The notes below the pieces were generated by a model that was given only the letters and a program-made list of their open reading frames with translations, was not told where the DNA came from and ran no database searches. DNA of 64,000 nucleotides from Isoetes taiwanensis (Eukaryota; Streptophyta; Lycopodiopsida; Isoetales; Isoetaceae): positions 3,405,279 to 3,469,278 of the forward strand of contig JAJEKV010000067.1 in assembly GCA_021234155.1 (NCBI GenBank), in the 5' to 3' direction. Shown here piece by piece: positions 24,424-34,051 of the stretch; the first letter of the stretch is position 1, and each line of letters opens with the position of its first letter. The position numbers and the translations under genes are program-made.

Positions 24424-25556
24424 CCATCGATTCGCGTAGCGAATCGCCATTCTTGCACGAGACGAGCATGCATGCATTGCATGCGTCGCATGCATGCATC
24501 GCATGCATTTCTAGGCCGTTCATCAGGTTGAGGGATCGCTACTTATTGCAGAGTTCTTCATCGACGTTTCATCGGCGCTTTCTCATCTCTCAGCAGTATC
24601 CATGGCTTCTATTCTTTGATCTCATGCGGAGGAGGGGCTTCTTCTTGCATGAGCTACGCTTTCTTGGCCTTTCCTATCCTTTCTAATCTCTTCTATCTTT
24701 GCCCTTTGTCCAAACCTAGGACAATCTTCAACCTTTTCTCCTCGGATCTAGTATTTGAAGTTCTCTGGTATCGGGATGTTGTTGTGTTCATGCGAGTCGT
24801 AGTGCAAGAATGCCATCGATTCGCGTAGCGAATCGCCATTCTTGCACGAGACGAGCATGCATGCATTGCATGCGTCGCATGCATGCATCGCATGCATTTC
24901 TAGGCCGTTCATCAGGTTGAGGGATCGCTACTTATTGCAGAGTTCTTCATCGACGTTTCATCGGCGCTTTCTCATCTCTCAGCAGTATCCATGGCTCCCC
25001 CCCTCCCCCTTAAAATTGTTATTTATATGTTCATATTTGTTATCATTGTCGCCGCGGGCACGCTGTGGACCAGCCCCTCGCTTTTCGAGGTGTAAATGTT
25101 GTTTTTTCGTCGCGGCACGCGTGACCAGCCCCTCGCTTTTCGAGGTTTTTTCTCTATTGGTTTTTCTGTTGGTGATGTGCAGGTCCAGGGGTGATGCGCG
25201 ACTTCGGTATTCTCGGTGGAGCGTGGGTTTTTTTTGGGAACGTTTAGCAGCCCTGCGTTGTCCAAGCCCCTTGCCGAGATTTTATCGCTAGGGTTTTTCC
25301 TCGAAAACCCGAAAGGGCGGGGTTTTTTAATCCCGGCGATAAACTCTCGGCAGGTACACTAGCCAACATCTATAGCACACAATTTTATTTGGGGTCCAGG
25401 TGTTATATCTGGATATTCCCTATGTTTTTCATTTTTTGGGTAGCCTGCGATGTGCAGCTACCCACCCTATACCATTGTAGAAAAAACTGCTGAGATGAAT
25501 GAAAAGCCTATCTATCGGGATGTTGTTGTGTTCATGCGAGTCGTAGTGCAAGAATG
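24424..25556 (+). mobile_element. Composite inverted-repeat element, private to copy 2
   Basis: 1,133 bp are inserted at a site that is intact in copy 1 (GTGCTAATGAATGTGCTG near 14,524-14,541). They are flanked by AATG at 24,420-24,423 and 25,557-25,560. The insert is two head-to-tail units, 24,424-24,812 and 24,813-25,556. Both share a 184-bp left module (24,424-24,607 and 24,813-24,996) and a 44-bp right module (24,769-24,812 and 25,513-25,556), with different middles. Each left module has a hairpin CGATTCGC-GTA-GCGAATCG, then CATTCTTGCAC and a CATGCA-rich stretch. Each right module ends GTGCAAGAATG, so the ends are imperfect inverted repeats. No transposase is encoded. It is probably a non-autonomous DNA element inserted as a tandem dimer. 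Confidence 0.85.
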
Positions 25557-27110
25557 AATGTGCTGTGGAATTTTTTGCAGCTAAAGAGCAATACAAAGCT
25601 TCAATAGCGAGATCTATTTCAGATTTGAAGAAACCTTGCTCACATGATGTTCAATATAAATATATGGAACTGCATGCTGCTTCCTTTTTAGCAATTGCAG
25701 GATTTGTGATTGCATTTCTTAATCATAACCGGAGTTCAAAACTTATCCAAGAGTCTCGCAAGCATCGCAAGCAGGCCATTGGACTCAACTGTCGATACTG
25801 GCGAGAACTACACAGTCATGCCAATCCTTGTTCCTCAAGCAAAGAATCGGCTAAAGCAGGTTCGTGGCTATGGCATAAACTTAAGTTTCAACTTATTTTC
25901 AACTAAACCATAACAGAAAAGGGTTCGTGGCTATGGCGGATCGAACAGTAAGCATACATCGAATCTGAGCTATTTGCCTTCTATGCAAAAATCATACCCA
26001 ATCTAAGCAAAATTGTACCTCTTAATATGGCTCCTCCAAGAACTGCTTTCAGCTCTAGCCTAAGTTAATGGAGTCCTAATCTCCTAAAGCCGATTGATGG
26101 ATAAATCTAGTCTAAAAAGATTCTCAAAAATGAAACAGACCGTATTAGATAGACCATAAAACATATGCCCAAAATATTAACCCATATGCCCGTAATAATG
26201 GGCGAGGACCTGTGGTACATCCATAAAACAGGTTACATAAGCAAACTTGCCTTAGGCACAAAAAAGGGGCTTCGCGAAAATCATACCAAATCACCGCAAA
26301 AGTTTCCCTTCATCCAAAAAAGCGGGGGGATGGCAAATCTATCTCGATGGCAAACACTTCACCCGGATATGGAGACGACAGAGAAAGATCAAAGCCACTT
26401 TCGTGGCTATGGCAGCCCGTGAGTTGGTATCTGATTTTTATTTGCTCCTTCCTCGAGCAAGGAAAAAGCTCAAGGATGTGTACTTAGAAAGAAGGAAATG
26501 AAAATCAAACCGGAAAGCTCAGGCCAGTCCCTCGTAATAAATTGAGTGGGTAAACTTACACCTCCCCACAAGTTCCTCAAGAGGACCATTTTAATCGCTC
26601 AAAGCTCGCCCTTATTATGGAACACAAAGAAACATCCATTTTGGCTTGAATAAAACGACAGAGCCGTCCGAAAACAATTTCGCCAAACATTTTGCCATGG
26701 CTCAACACTTGGATTGCTTCATATCCAATGACGAGGAAAAATCCCCACGCGTGCATAGTGCTCTATTCCAAATAAGATCCGGCAAAGCGTATCGTTGTTC
26801 GCAGGAAGGGTGGTCGTGCCATACCTATCAACACCAAGCTTGCCTCTCGCTTCATCGTCTTCACTAGTAAATCCGGGGTCTATTTTGTTCTGGATTTGGA
26901 GCAATCGTCCACGCCTTACGCTTCTGGATCCCACTTGGAATTTTCTTGAATTTCCACGGTACCGTAGATGAAATCGAAGGCTTGTAGCTGCATCCACGTG
27001 AACAAAAATCTTACTCGGCGGCAAACGTGGACACTCTAAAATTGCTTCAAAGTGTCCACTTGCGTTTGTGCAAACGTGCTAAAAAAAAAAAAAAAAAGGG
27101 GCCATTGATA
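25557..27110. other. Stretch with weak open frames (copy 2)
   Basis: Counterpart of 14,530-16,080. Many small indels relative to copy 1 change every short frame, which argues against a maintained gene. Confidence 0.4.
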
Positions 27111-27119
27111 ACCCAAGCG

Positions 27120-28040
27120 ACTCTAGTGATTCACAGGTTTGCCAAATCAATCCTAAAATAATGTCAGTTGTGAAGGAAGAGGAACTAATAGAAAATAACA
27201 ATTCTAACAGTCAGAAGAGCACGAAGATTAAGGGTGGCGAAGGGGAGAATGACGCCGACAACGACAGCGAAACTGAAGATGATAGGTATGGCCTTGCAGA
27301 TGAAATCGCGCCACGCGTGATTTAATTTATCTTTGCTTTGAATGAAATTGCGCCAAGTATGCTTTGATTATATTTCATTGTCACACTAAATCACGCCAAG
27401 CGCAATTTGATTAGCCCTAACTCAAATCACGCCTGGCGCGTTTGTATTGTTTGTGTGATCATATCTTGCTAACCAGATACATGTTTGATGTTTCAGCTTG
27501 CCTTGCATTTATAAGAAGGTTGTGGTGTTCGACCTAAACGAAGTGCTTTGTAAGACTTTTCCGAAAAATAAAGTGGCTAGAGATCAGTTCCATCAAACAC
27601 CAGTAGAGTCAAATTTCAAGTAGATCTATCCACGGCCGCACTTGAAGGAGATGCTAGATGAAGCATTTAGGTTATTTCGAGTTGGTATTTGGTCATCCAT
27701 GGAACTAAAGAACATCAAGGATAATTTCGAGGCACTGGGGGAAATGGGTAGACATTAGTTGACCTTTTGGGATCAACACAAATGTGTGAAGTTCACTCAT
27801 CCCAAGGATCCAACAGGCAAGCTTATCTTCATCAAACACTTGAGTAACATGATGGATGAACTTGATAAGGATGATATAATCATAGTGGATGATGATGCTC
27901 TCAAATGCTTCTACAATCAAACGCAAGCCTTGAATCCACCATCTTACGATCCAAAAAATTTTGTGACAGATGATTTTCTAGTAAAGTTTATGTCTATTAT
28001 GAATAATTTGGCTATGGGGATGATAGTGTGTGAAATGTAG
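27120..28040 (+). pseudogene. HAD/FCP1-like phosphatase domain gene, broken (copy 2)
   Basis: Counterpart of 16,090-16,999 with the same exon structure and the same two in-frame TAG codons in exon 2 (about 27,620 and 27,755). The visible coding differences are single substitutions, such as K to T in the FYNQ-x-QALNP segment and Y to C near the C-terminus. The intron is slightly longer than in copy 1 near 27,385. Confidence 0.8.
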
Positions 28041-28559
28041 ATTCACACCCAGAACTAGATAGAATGGCTGACATGGAACCACATCTTGTTAAATACATGG
28101 AAAAACATGGATTGATCCCTTAATGTTTTATTGGAATATATGATATTTTTGTATGATATTTGTGTCATGTATCCATAATTTTGGGTCTGCAATTGCCTCA
28201 CAAATAATACAATCTGTTATTATGAAACCTAATATTTTCATCTCAATGCTGTTCAATTTTGGTCTCATCTATCTTAGCAACTTGCTCTGGCATAAGAAAT
28301 GACACATGTGAATTGCAACCTTATGTTATTTATCAAGTCCAAAGAAAAAAGATTAAAAAAAAAACAAAAACCCCCTAGAAGACAACAGCAGGTTCATGAT
28401 TTTGGAGTTGACATAATCCCAATTTAATTGGATGATAATTATAAATTTTTTTCAAGTTCTTTTCAATGACAAAGGCACCAAACAGTGGCAATGCAGCAAT
28501 GAACATTTCATCTAGCAAAGATAATCAGTTTAAGATGATTATAAATTGTTATGTGTCCG

Positions 28560-28860
28560 TGTCACATTTATTAATGTCTTTCAACCACCTGCAACCAAAG
28601 AGCATAATGCCATAAGACCAGAAACTTGAAAAAACAATCAAGTCAACTACCATTTCGGGAAGCCCTTGCAATGAAGGTTCGATATCAGCACCATACTTCT
28701 CTAGACCAGGTACTGTCTATAAATGCGGGCATCAGCATCTTGCATGTTTGCCAAATTGGAAAGCAGCGTAAACAATGCGTACTTGGGTGAAGGGTTGAAC
28801 ATCAAATAAAAAAATTTGAATCTTTCTGCACCCACTTCAATAATTTTGGAACGGGTCACA
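28560..28860 (-). pseudogene. Unrecognised minus-strand coding remnant spanning the duplication edge
   Basis: On the minus strand a 58-codon open stretch ending near 28,690 reads ALIKTFVTRSKIIEVGAERF, then PSPKYALFTLLSNLANMQDA and ARIYRQYLV, then a stop. A second frame goes on with EKYGADIEPSLQGLPEMVVD across 28,664 into duplicated sequence. The words look like real protein, and the NPSPKYALFTLLSNLA part loosely resembles the E region of PPR proteins, but I cannot name the family. If real, the segmental duplication broke into this gene: only its downstream part is present at 17,550-17,624. Confidence 0.3.
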
Positions 28861-30198
28861 AATGTCTTAATCAAGGCCTTTTATTTACTTGCTACTCAAG
28901 ATTATGAAAACCATAAAGGCCAACATACTGCCCATCACATCGCTCATATGGCGTTGTTGGAATATTGGCATATTAATGCTCTGATACAATAAAACAAAAT
29001 TGAAATGGCATGCTTATTCCATAAGGAGAACAAAATGTATAACTGGCTAGACAATACATACCATTACATACCATCAAATGTTGAATCAGCTACTCTAAAA
29101 ATTCCCATCAGGGTCATCACTAGGCCAACTAACTGCACATTTGCAGATTGGAAGTATAGCCGCTGCAGCTAACTTCTCACTAATTGATTTCCAATAGGAG
29201 TATGCACCGCTGCTTGAACTAGTCTTTATGGGGTTGAAAGAAGCTTGAAAATTCTAGACAAATGTTAGCAACATTTTGCATTTCCTTTCCCCAACAAATA
29301 CAGCAGGAAAGTAGGTCTGGATAACTTGTGATATGGCAGCATCCTCTGTAGTACAAGTAAGGAACTGTGTTGCGGCGAATCAAACCATTGACATCAGGGG
29401 AATGAATGCAAACAAATACATTCAAGAACTTGCCATTGATAAATCAAAACTTTTGCTTTATGAGAGAAATAAACTTCATAGGACAAAGGCTAGGGATTCA
29501 TAGCTTGTATGAGTGGTCTGAATGAAGCAATGTCACTACTAATTTTCGCTTCACGTCTATCTGCAACTATGGATGCTTGCAAGATGAAAGAGATTATTTT
29601 CTTTCAATTGCAAGGCTATTAATTATTCAAATTGACCTAAAGAACATTAGATTTTGCATCTAAGATGTCTGCAATAAAGATAAACCTTACATGTTGTTTT
29701 TCATTAACTTGGTTGTAGCAACAAGGAGCACTGACCTACCAGACAAGGATTGAAGAAACTAATGTGAGCAACCCCAAGCTACGATATGTGAGCAACAAAG
29801 GGCCATAGCATACTCTGTATTTTTTCCTGTTTGGGAGGCTTCATTGTCAAAATAAATTGCTTGCTAGAATGTACAGAGGGAATAAAGCAGTATTTCGTTA
29901 ATTAGAGAAATTCGGTTTTCTCGATCGAGACAAAATAGGTCGCAGTACCGTCCTGGAAAGCGAAAAGTTGTTATTGTCAAGCAAATTGCAATGACAGTGA
30001 GCACACTTTTCGCTTGCAATATTATTATCTGCGGGCAAAGCACTTATGGGACTGCCTTCACTGTGTTGGAACACAAAACTTTCAACAGCTATAATGTTGA
30101 AAGTGCTCGTGGAAATCGCCATGGCGATGTTTTTGAGCAGATAAGCAAGGCGTGATAGCTCAGTGCAAGCTTTATGGGAGGAGTTTAATATCATTGCC
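28861..30198. other. Stretch with no recognised gene
   Basis: Only short frames without motifs. The minus-strand frame at 29,898-30,194 (98 codons) runs up to the retrotransposon insertion point but matches nothing I recognise. Confidence 0.45.
30194..30198 (+). repeat. Target-site duplication TTGCC (left)
   Basis: The same five bases follow the 3' LTR at 43,429-43,433, as expected for Ty3/gypsy integration. Confidence 0.93.
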
Positions 30199-31825
30199 TG
30201 TGACGTTCCAAGTATTTATACGGTATAAGTATAAATATGTTGACACGTCACCAAGGATACATACGCCACATGGGGTATGGGAACCTAGGTGGTTCACTTA
30301 AAAAGGATTAAATTAGCTATGCTAATTTAATTATTGACAATGATAACCTATAATTAAGGAACTAATATTTAAAAACCATAATTAAGCTAATTATGGTTTG
30401 GGAAGGCGCCACGTGGCCACCCTCGATTGGTTGGCATGATAATGCTAATTAGGGTCAATAGGGTGGATCACCACCCCCATATCAGCCACAACTCACCTTG
30501 AGCAGTGGAGCGCCACCTTTGTGACCAGAGCTAAGCGCCACCTTGAGCAGTTGGACGCCACCCTACTTACACAAGCTATACACCCAGACCAAGGAGATGG
30601 AGATTCCCAATGACAATGGATCAAGCCGAAACACAGGTGGGTGCTAATGTAGTTATGAATTCTAGGATAGCGCCCCTGTTGGGCACCTGTGTGGGTTGTT
30701 GGTCTATTCTCTCTGTGTTTACTCGTAGGAACTAACCCTTGATTGTAAAGGTAGGTTCTCTATATATTTCGATTATGGTTCTGCTTGTAATGGATGGATT
30801 GGTGGTTGTTAGTCTAGTGTTACCCTGGAAATGGGGATTAAGGGGGTAGAGACCTCTGAGGCTATTTATTGTAGTATGCTCCTAGATAGAGCCCCTCAGA
30901 TTATCCCAATATTATGCCTGTGCACAAGAGCCCACCGGGTCATAGATGCTATGGTACTGGCTTAGCACCAGATAAGGAACACAGTGGTGAAGTGGTTGGC
31001 GGGGTCCTGCACGAACATAAAAGGCTCCTGGGACTCCTATAGTGAGCTAGGCCTGATAGCCGGTCACGTAGAGGGCCGGGTATGGGTCTGACACTCCCTG
31101 GGTGGGAAGGTGTGACCCGTATGGGGCACCTTGCACTTTGAGTAGATTTAGGGCGAGTAAGTCGGGTACGGATGCGGGGGTCGCTGTAAGCGGCACGTAT
31201 TCTCTAGCTCGCCCATGGAACCACTGTGATTCTGGAAGGGGACGCTTCCCTGACCTGCCTCATCGGACGGGACTTCATGAACCCCGGAGTAGGCTCAGCA
31301 GGGTGATGCCTCAAGCCTACGTCTCCGGAAGGCTATAGCGACGCCATAGCGTGAATTGACCCATCTGCAAAGTGTGCACAGGAGGGGCGGATGGAGTGGA
31401 CAACCCTAGCCAATGTTCTATGCCAGCCAACGCCATGTCAAGATTCTCCGTCGCGATCTCTTGAGGCCTAGCCGTCAGTCGATCCTCACTGGAGTCTGAA
31501 CCGGGGTAGAACCATGGGTTTGGGGTGTTTTCTTAGGTTTAGATGCATATTCTTTGCCGTTGGTATTTGGATGGATATGCCACCCTTCGTGGTGGTTATT
31601 TATATATGATTTATGCTGTGTGCTAACCCTTGTATTCACGCTTCATGACGTAGGAACCCCAATCGGGCGTGGGCGAATGACCCTTTCGTCCTTCTTTTCG
31701 GGCATCATATTATAGATGGCCCGAAATAGACGGAGGGCCCTGCTCATGGCGAGTTGGTCACCATGGGAGGGGAAAGTCCCCGTATGTATACGTCCGAGGG
31801 TCGTATATGTTCAGGGAGCGTCACA
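30199..31825 (+). repeat. 5' LTR (about 1,627 bp)
   Basis: It matches 41,797-43,428 over its full length, starts TGTGACGTTCC and ends GGGAGCGTCACA. Both outer thirds are nearly identical to the 3' LTR. The GC-rich middle (about 30,500-31,300) shows many one- to three-base differences. Promoter and polyadenylation signals must lie inside but were not pinpointed. Confidence 0.96.
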
Positions 31826-31826
31826 G

Positions 31827-31844
31827 TGGTATCAGAGCCGTGAT
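31827..31844 (+). promoter_or_regulatory. Primer-binding site (initiator Met tRNA type)
   Basis: TGGTATCAGAGC begins one base after the LTR end. This is the common plant retrotransposon sequence complementary to the 3' end of initiator methionine tRNA, used to prime minus-strand synthesis. Confidence 0.95.
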
Positions 31845-32524
31845 TTCGGTTACTCGAAATCATAGCACTGACCAAACCCTAACTCGCTAGTTCGGTAGTT
31901 AGGAGAGAAAAGTTAGCAAGAGTGATTGTTTAAGTCTTTCATGTTTGATTTGGTGCTAGGTTAAGGTAATAGACTGTAATTTCTAAGGAAGTCTAGACCG
32001 CCTGGAGGACCCAAGTTTCGAGGAGCCATAACTTTTTGTAGGTAGCTCGGATGAAGGCGAAAACGGTTCCAATGGATCGGGCACCTCTCAAATACCCTAG
32101 GGAGCACGTCTCCCGAGGCAAAACGGATAACAGTCAAAAAACAAAAAGGGGCGAGGTATCCGAGGGCGCTTTTCAAAATAAAACGCCAGATAAACACGCC
32201 GGCGCCCCATCACGGCCGGCTGTATTTTATACGCGCCTGTTTGAAAATTTTTTAAAAAAAAAAAAAATTTTTTTTTTAATTTTAATTAAAAGTCAAAAGT
32301 TAAAAATTTAAATTTTGAAGTGACTTTTCGGGCGTGTGTTTCTTTTGAGCGCCTTTTTCCGCCATAGCCGCCGGACCTAAGCTCCACATCCGCCATAGCC
32401 GACCTCGACGATCTCCTTGCACCTGCCCTACATCCCGGTGCCTTCAATTACCCCTTCGCGGCCTTCTGCTTTGCCTGAGCGCCTCCTTTCCCCTTTTCCC
32501 TTGTTGTTCCCTACCAAGTACGAC

Positions 32525-33350
32525 ATGCCGCGATTCAAGCTGACCATAGATCTGAAGAAGCTGAATGTATATCAGTTGTTTGCTGCCTTGGTCGAGCATC
32601 TAGGGGACGAGGACCCAACCATAGACACCATCCTCAATCTTTTTGTCCAGCATTTTGGGAGGGTCGGCGAAGGATTCCCTACCCTATCTTCCATTTCAAC
32701 GAGAGGTTTCTCCTCAAGTTGAATGAAGCTGGGCAGGACTACACCCTTGTGGAGCAGCCGGACCGTGCGTGGGCCGTGGTGAAGTTTTACCCTATGGCCG
32801 GACCGGATGATGACCCTGTGGAGCTTAGTCGAAACGAAGCTCAGAGGATCATGCATCTGGCTCGCCTGGAAGACCTGCAACAGATAGCCAGCGCTCCACC
32901 TGACCTAAGGATGGATCGTTTTTACTATCTGGGGAGGGGTCGTATACTTACCTACCAGGAATATTTTAACCTTCCTACCTTTTCCTGGAATGAAAGCCTC
33001 AATAGTTTCATCTTCGAAAATGTCCCGCCCCGGTTTCAGCAGTCCCATCTAGACTCCGTCCAAGAGGATATGCGGGCATGGCCGGGCCGGTATCATGCTG
33101 AGATTGCCCGACGTACTCAAGTGCGTCTGGAGAGAGAGGCCAGGGCTGAAGAAGAGGAGCGGCTCCGAAAAGAAGGAGAAGACCTCCATAGCCGGCAGCC
33201 AGAGCACCACCCAGAAGAGCAGCCTAGGCCATCGCCAGGAGGGCCAAAGCCAGCCATTTTGATGAAATGCGCCAGAAACTAGGTGCGCTCGTAATGGCTA
33301 ATCCCAAGCAAACCCCCGATGATGAACCCCCGCGGCCAAGCCACGCTAGC
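32525..33350 (+). pseudogene. Extra ORF 1 of the chromovirus (unknown; coiled, charged C-terminus)
   Basis: A frame starting MPRFKLTIDLKKLNVYQLF at 32,525 covers about 50 codons, then shifts near 32,665. It goes on as IPYPIFHFNERFLLKLNEAG and stays open to 33,282. The second part has a Glu/Arg-rich, probably coiled segment (EREARAEEEERLRKEGED) and a Pro-rich tail. I recognise no known domain. The frame lies directly upstream of the histone H3 domain. The H3-like tail is basic and has no start codon of its own, so the two may have been one fusion protein, now separated by frame changes near 33,280-33,345. Confidence 0.6.
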
Positions 33351-33850
33351 CGACCGGGCCGGGTAACCGGAGACTGAAAAGGACCAAATCTAGGCCGGTT
33401 AGGGGTGGTGTGAACTACAAGACCCGACTGCAACAGGATGCTACGATCGCCAAGAAGACATCCGCTCGGAGAAGGGAGTCGATCGTGGAGCGCGTCAAGC
33501 ATCCTGCGACAGGAGGTAAATCCATTCCGGCGCTCAAGGCCACCCTTCACCGCTGAAGCCCCACAGCCTTCGACTGCACGGTAGCTCTTCGAGATACGCA
33601 AGTATCGAAGACTACCGAGCCATTGATCCGCCCGGCTTCCTTTCCAAATGACTTAAAGGAGATCGCTCAAGAATTCAAGACCGACTTGCGGTTTCAAGCT
33701 TTTGCGATCCTTGCCTTACAGGAAGCTGCCGAGGCGTACCTGATTGAGCTTTTGAGTGACGCCAACTTGTGCGCTATACATGCGAAGCGGGTCACTATTA
33801 TGCCCAAGGACCTTCAGCTGGCACGAAGGATCCGAGGGGAATTTAGATGA
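33350..33850 (+). pseudogene. Histone H3-like domain inside the chromovirus
   Basis: The C-terminal part is unmistakably histone H3: [14 protein letters not shown] (end of helix 1 and loop 1), [15 protein letters not shown] (helix 2), then [20 protein letters not shown] followed by RRIRGE (loop 2 and helix 3). Upstream in the same frame are PATGG, TVALR and KTTEPLIR, which line up with PATGG, TVALR and the KSTELLIR stretch of canonical H3. The tail is longer than in H3 and basic (KRTKSRPVRGG at its start). One in-frame TGA lies at 33,554-33,556, and the stretch after ALR looks locally shifted. Loop 1 has the canonical length, so this is not obviously a CENH3. It ends at a stop (33,848-33,850) followed by an A-run near 33,952-33,964. 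That run could be an mRNA-derived tail, hinting at capture through RNA. Confidence 0.93.
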
Positions 33851-34051
33851 TGACGCAACCGTTTTTTTTTCTGTTGTAAAATTTTGTAACTTATCCATGT
33901 ACTAGGCCCATTTTTGGGTTTGTGAATATAAAGAAAAATATATTTTTCCTGGAAAAAAAAAAAAATTATATATATATATAAATATTATTAAATAAATAAT
34001 AACTTTAATAATGATTTTTGGGAAACGTGCCAAAAAGTATAAAACCCCTTT
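33851..34051. other. AT-rich spacer with A-run and TATA-like sequence
   Basis: It contains an A-run (about 33,952-33,964), an alternating TA tract and AGTATAAAACCCC near 34,036-34,048, which resembles a TATA box upstream of the next ORF. Promoter activity is inference only. Confidence 0.35.

Larger units (their letters stand above)
17625..28664 (+). repeat. Segmental tandem duplication, copy 2 (11,040 bp)
   Basis: This is nearly identical to 5,613-17,624 over long stretches. Differences are the missing nested LINE, an extra 1,133-bp element at 24,424-25,556, a ~15-20 bp indel near 27,385 (copy 1 near 16,360), and a cluster of small differences at 25,790-27,030. The size difference of 972 bp agrees with one 2,114-bp insertion in copy 1 and one 1,137-bp insertion in copy 2 plus small indels. 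Confidence 0.96.

Noticed and set aside
24424-25556. Helitron as an explanation for the private insertion with hairpin
   Set aside because: The ends are inverted repeats with an apparent AATG duplication. There is no TC...CTRR end structure, and the hairpin is at the left rather than the right end.
30140-30175. tRNA-like words (AAGGCGTGATAGCTCAG)
   Set aside because: A D-arm-like word only. No matching acceptor stem, anticodon arm or T-arm at proper distances.
31102-31338. Open frame inside the 5' LTR (MGRCDPYGAP...)
   Set aside because: Differs in frame between the two LTRs because of small indels, with no motif. A chance frame in GC-rich LTR sequence.
33350-33850. The H3-like domain as a centromeric H3 (CENH3)
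   Set aside because: Loop 1 (EFKTDLRFQ) has canonical H3 length and sequence, and helix 2 follows canonical H3 more closely than CENH3. Only the tail is unusual.
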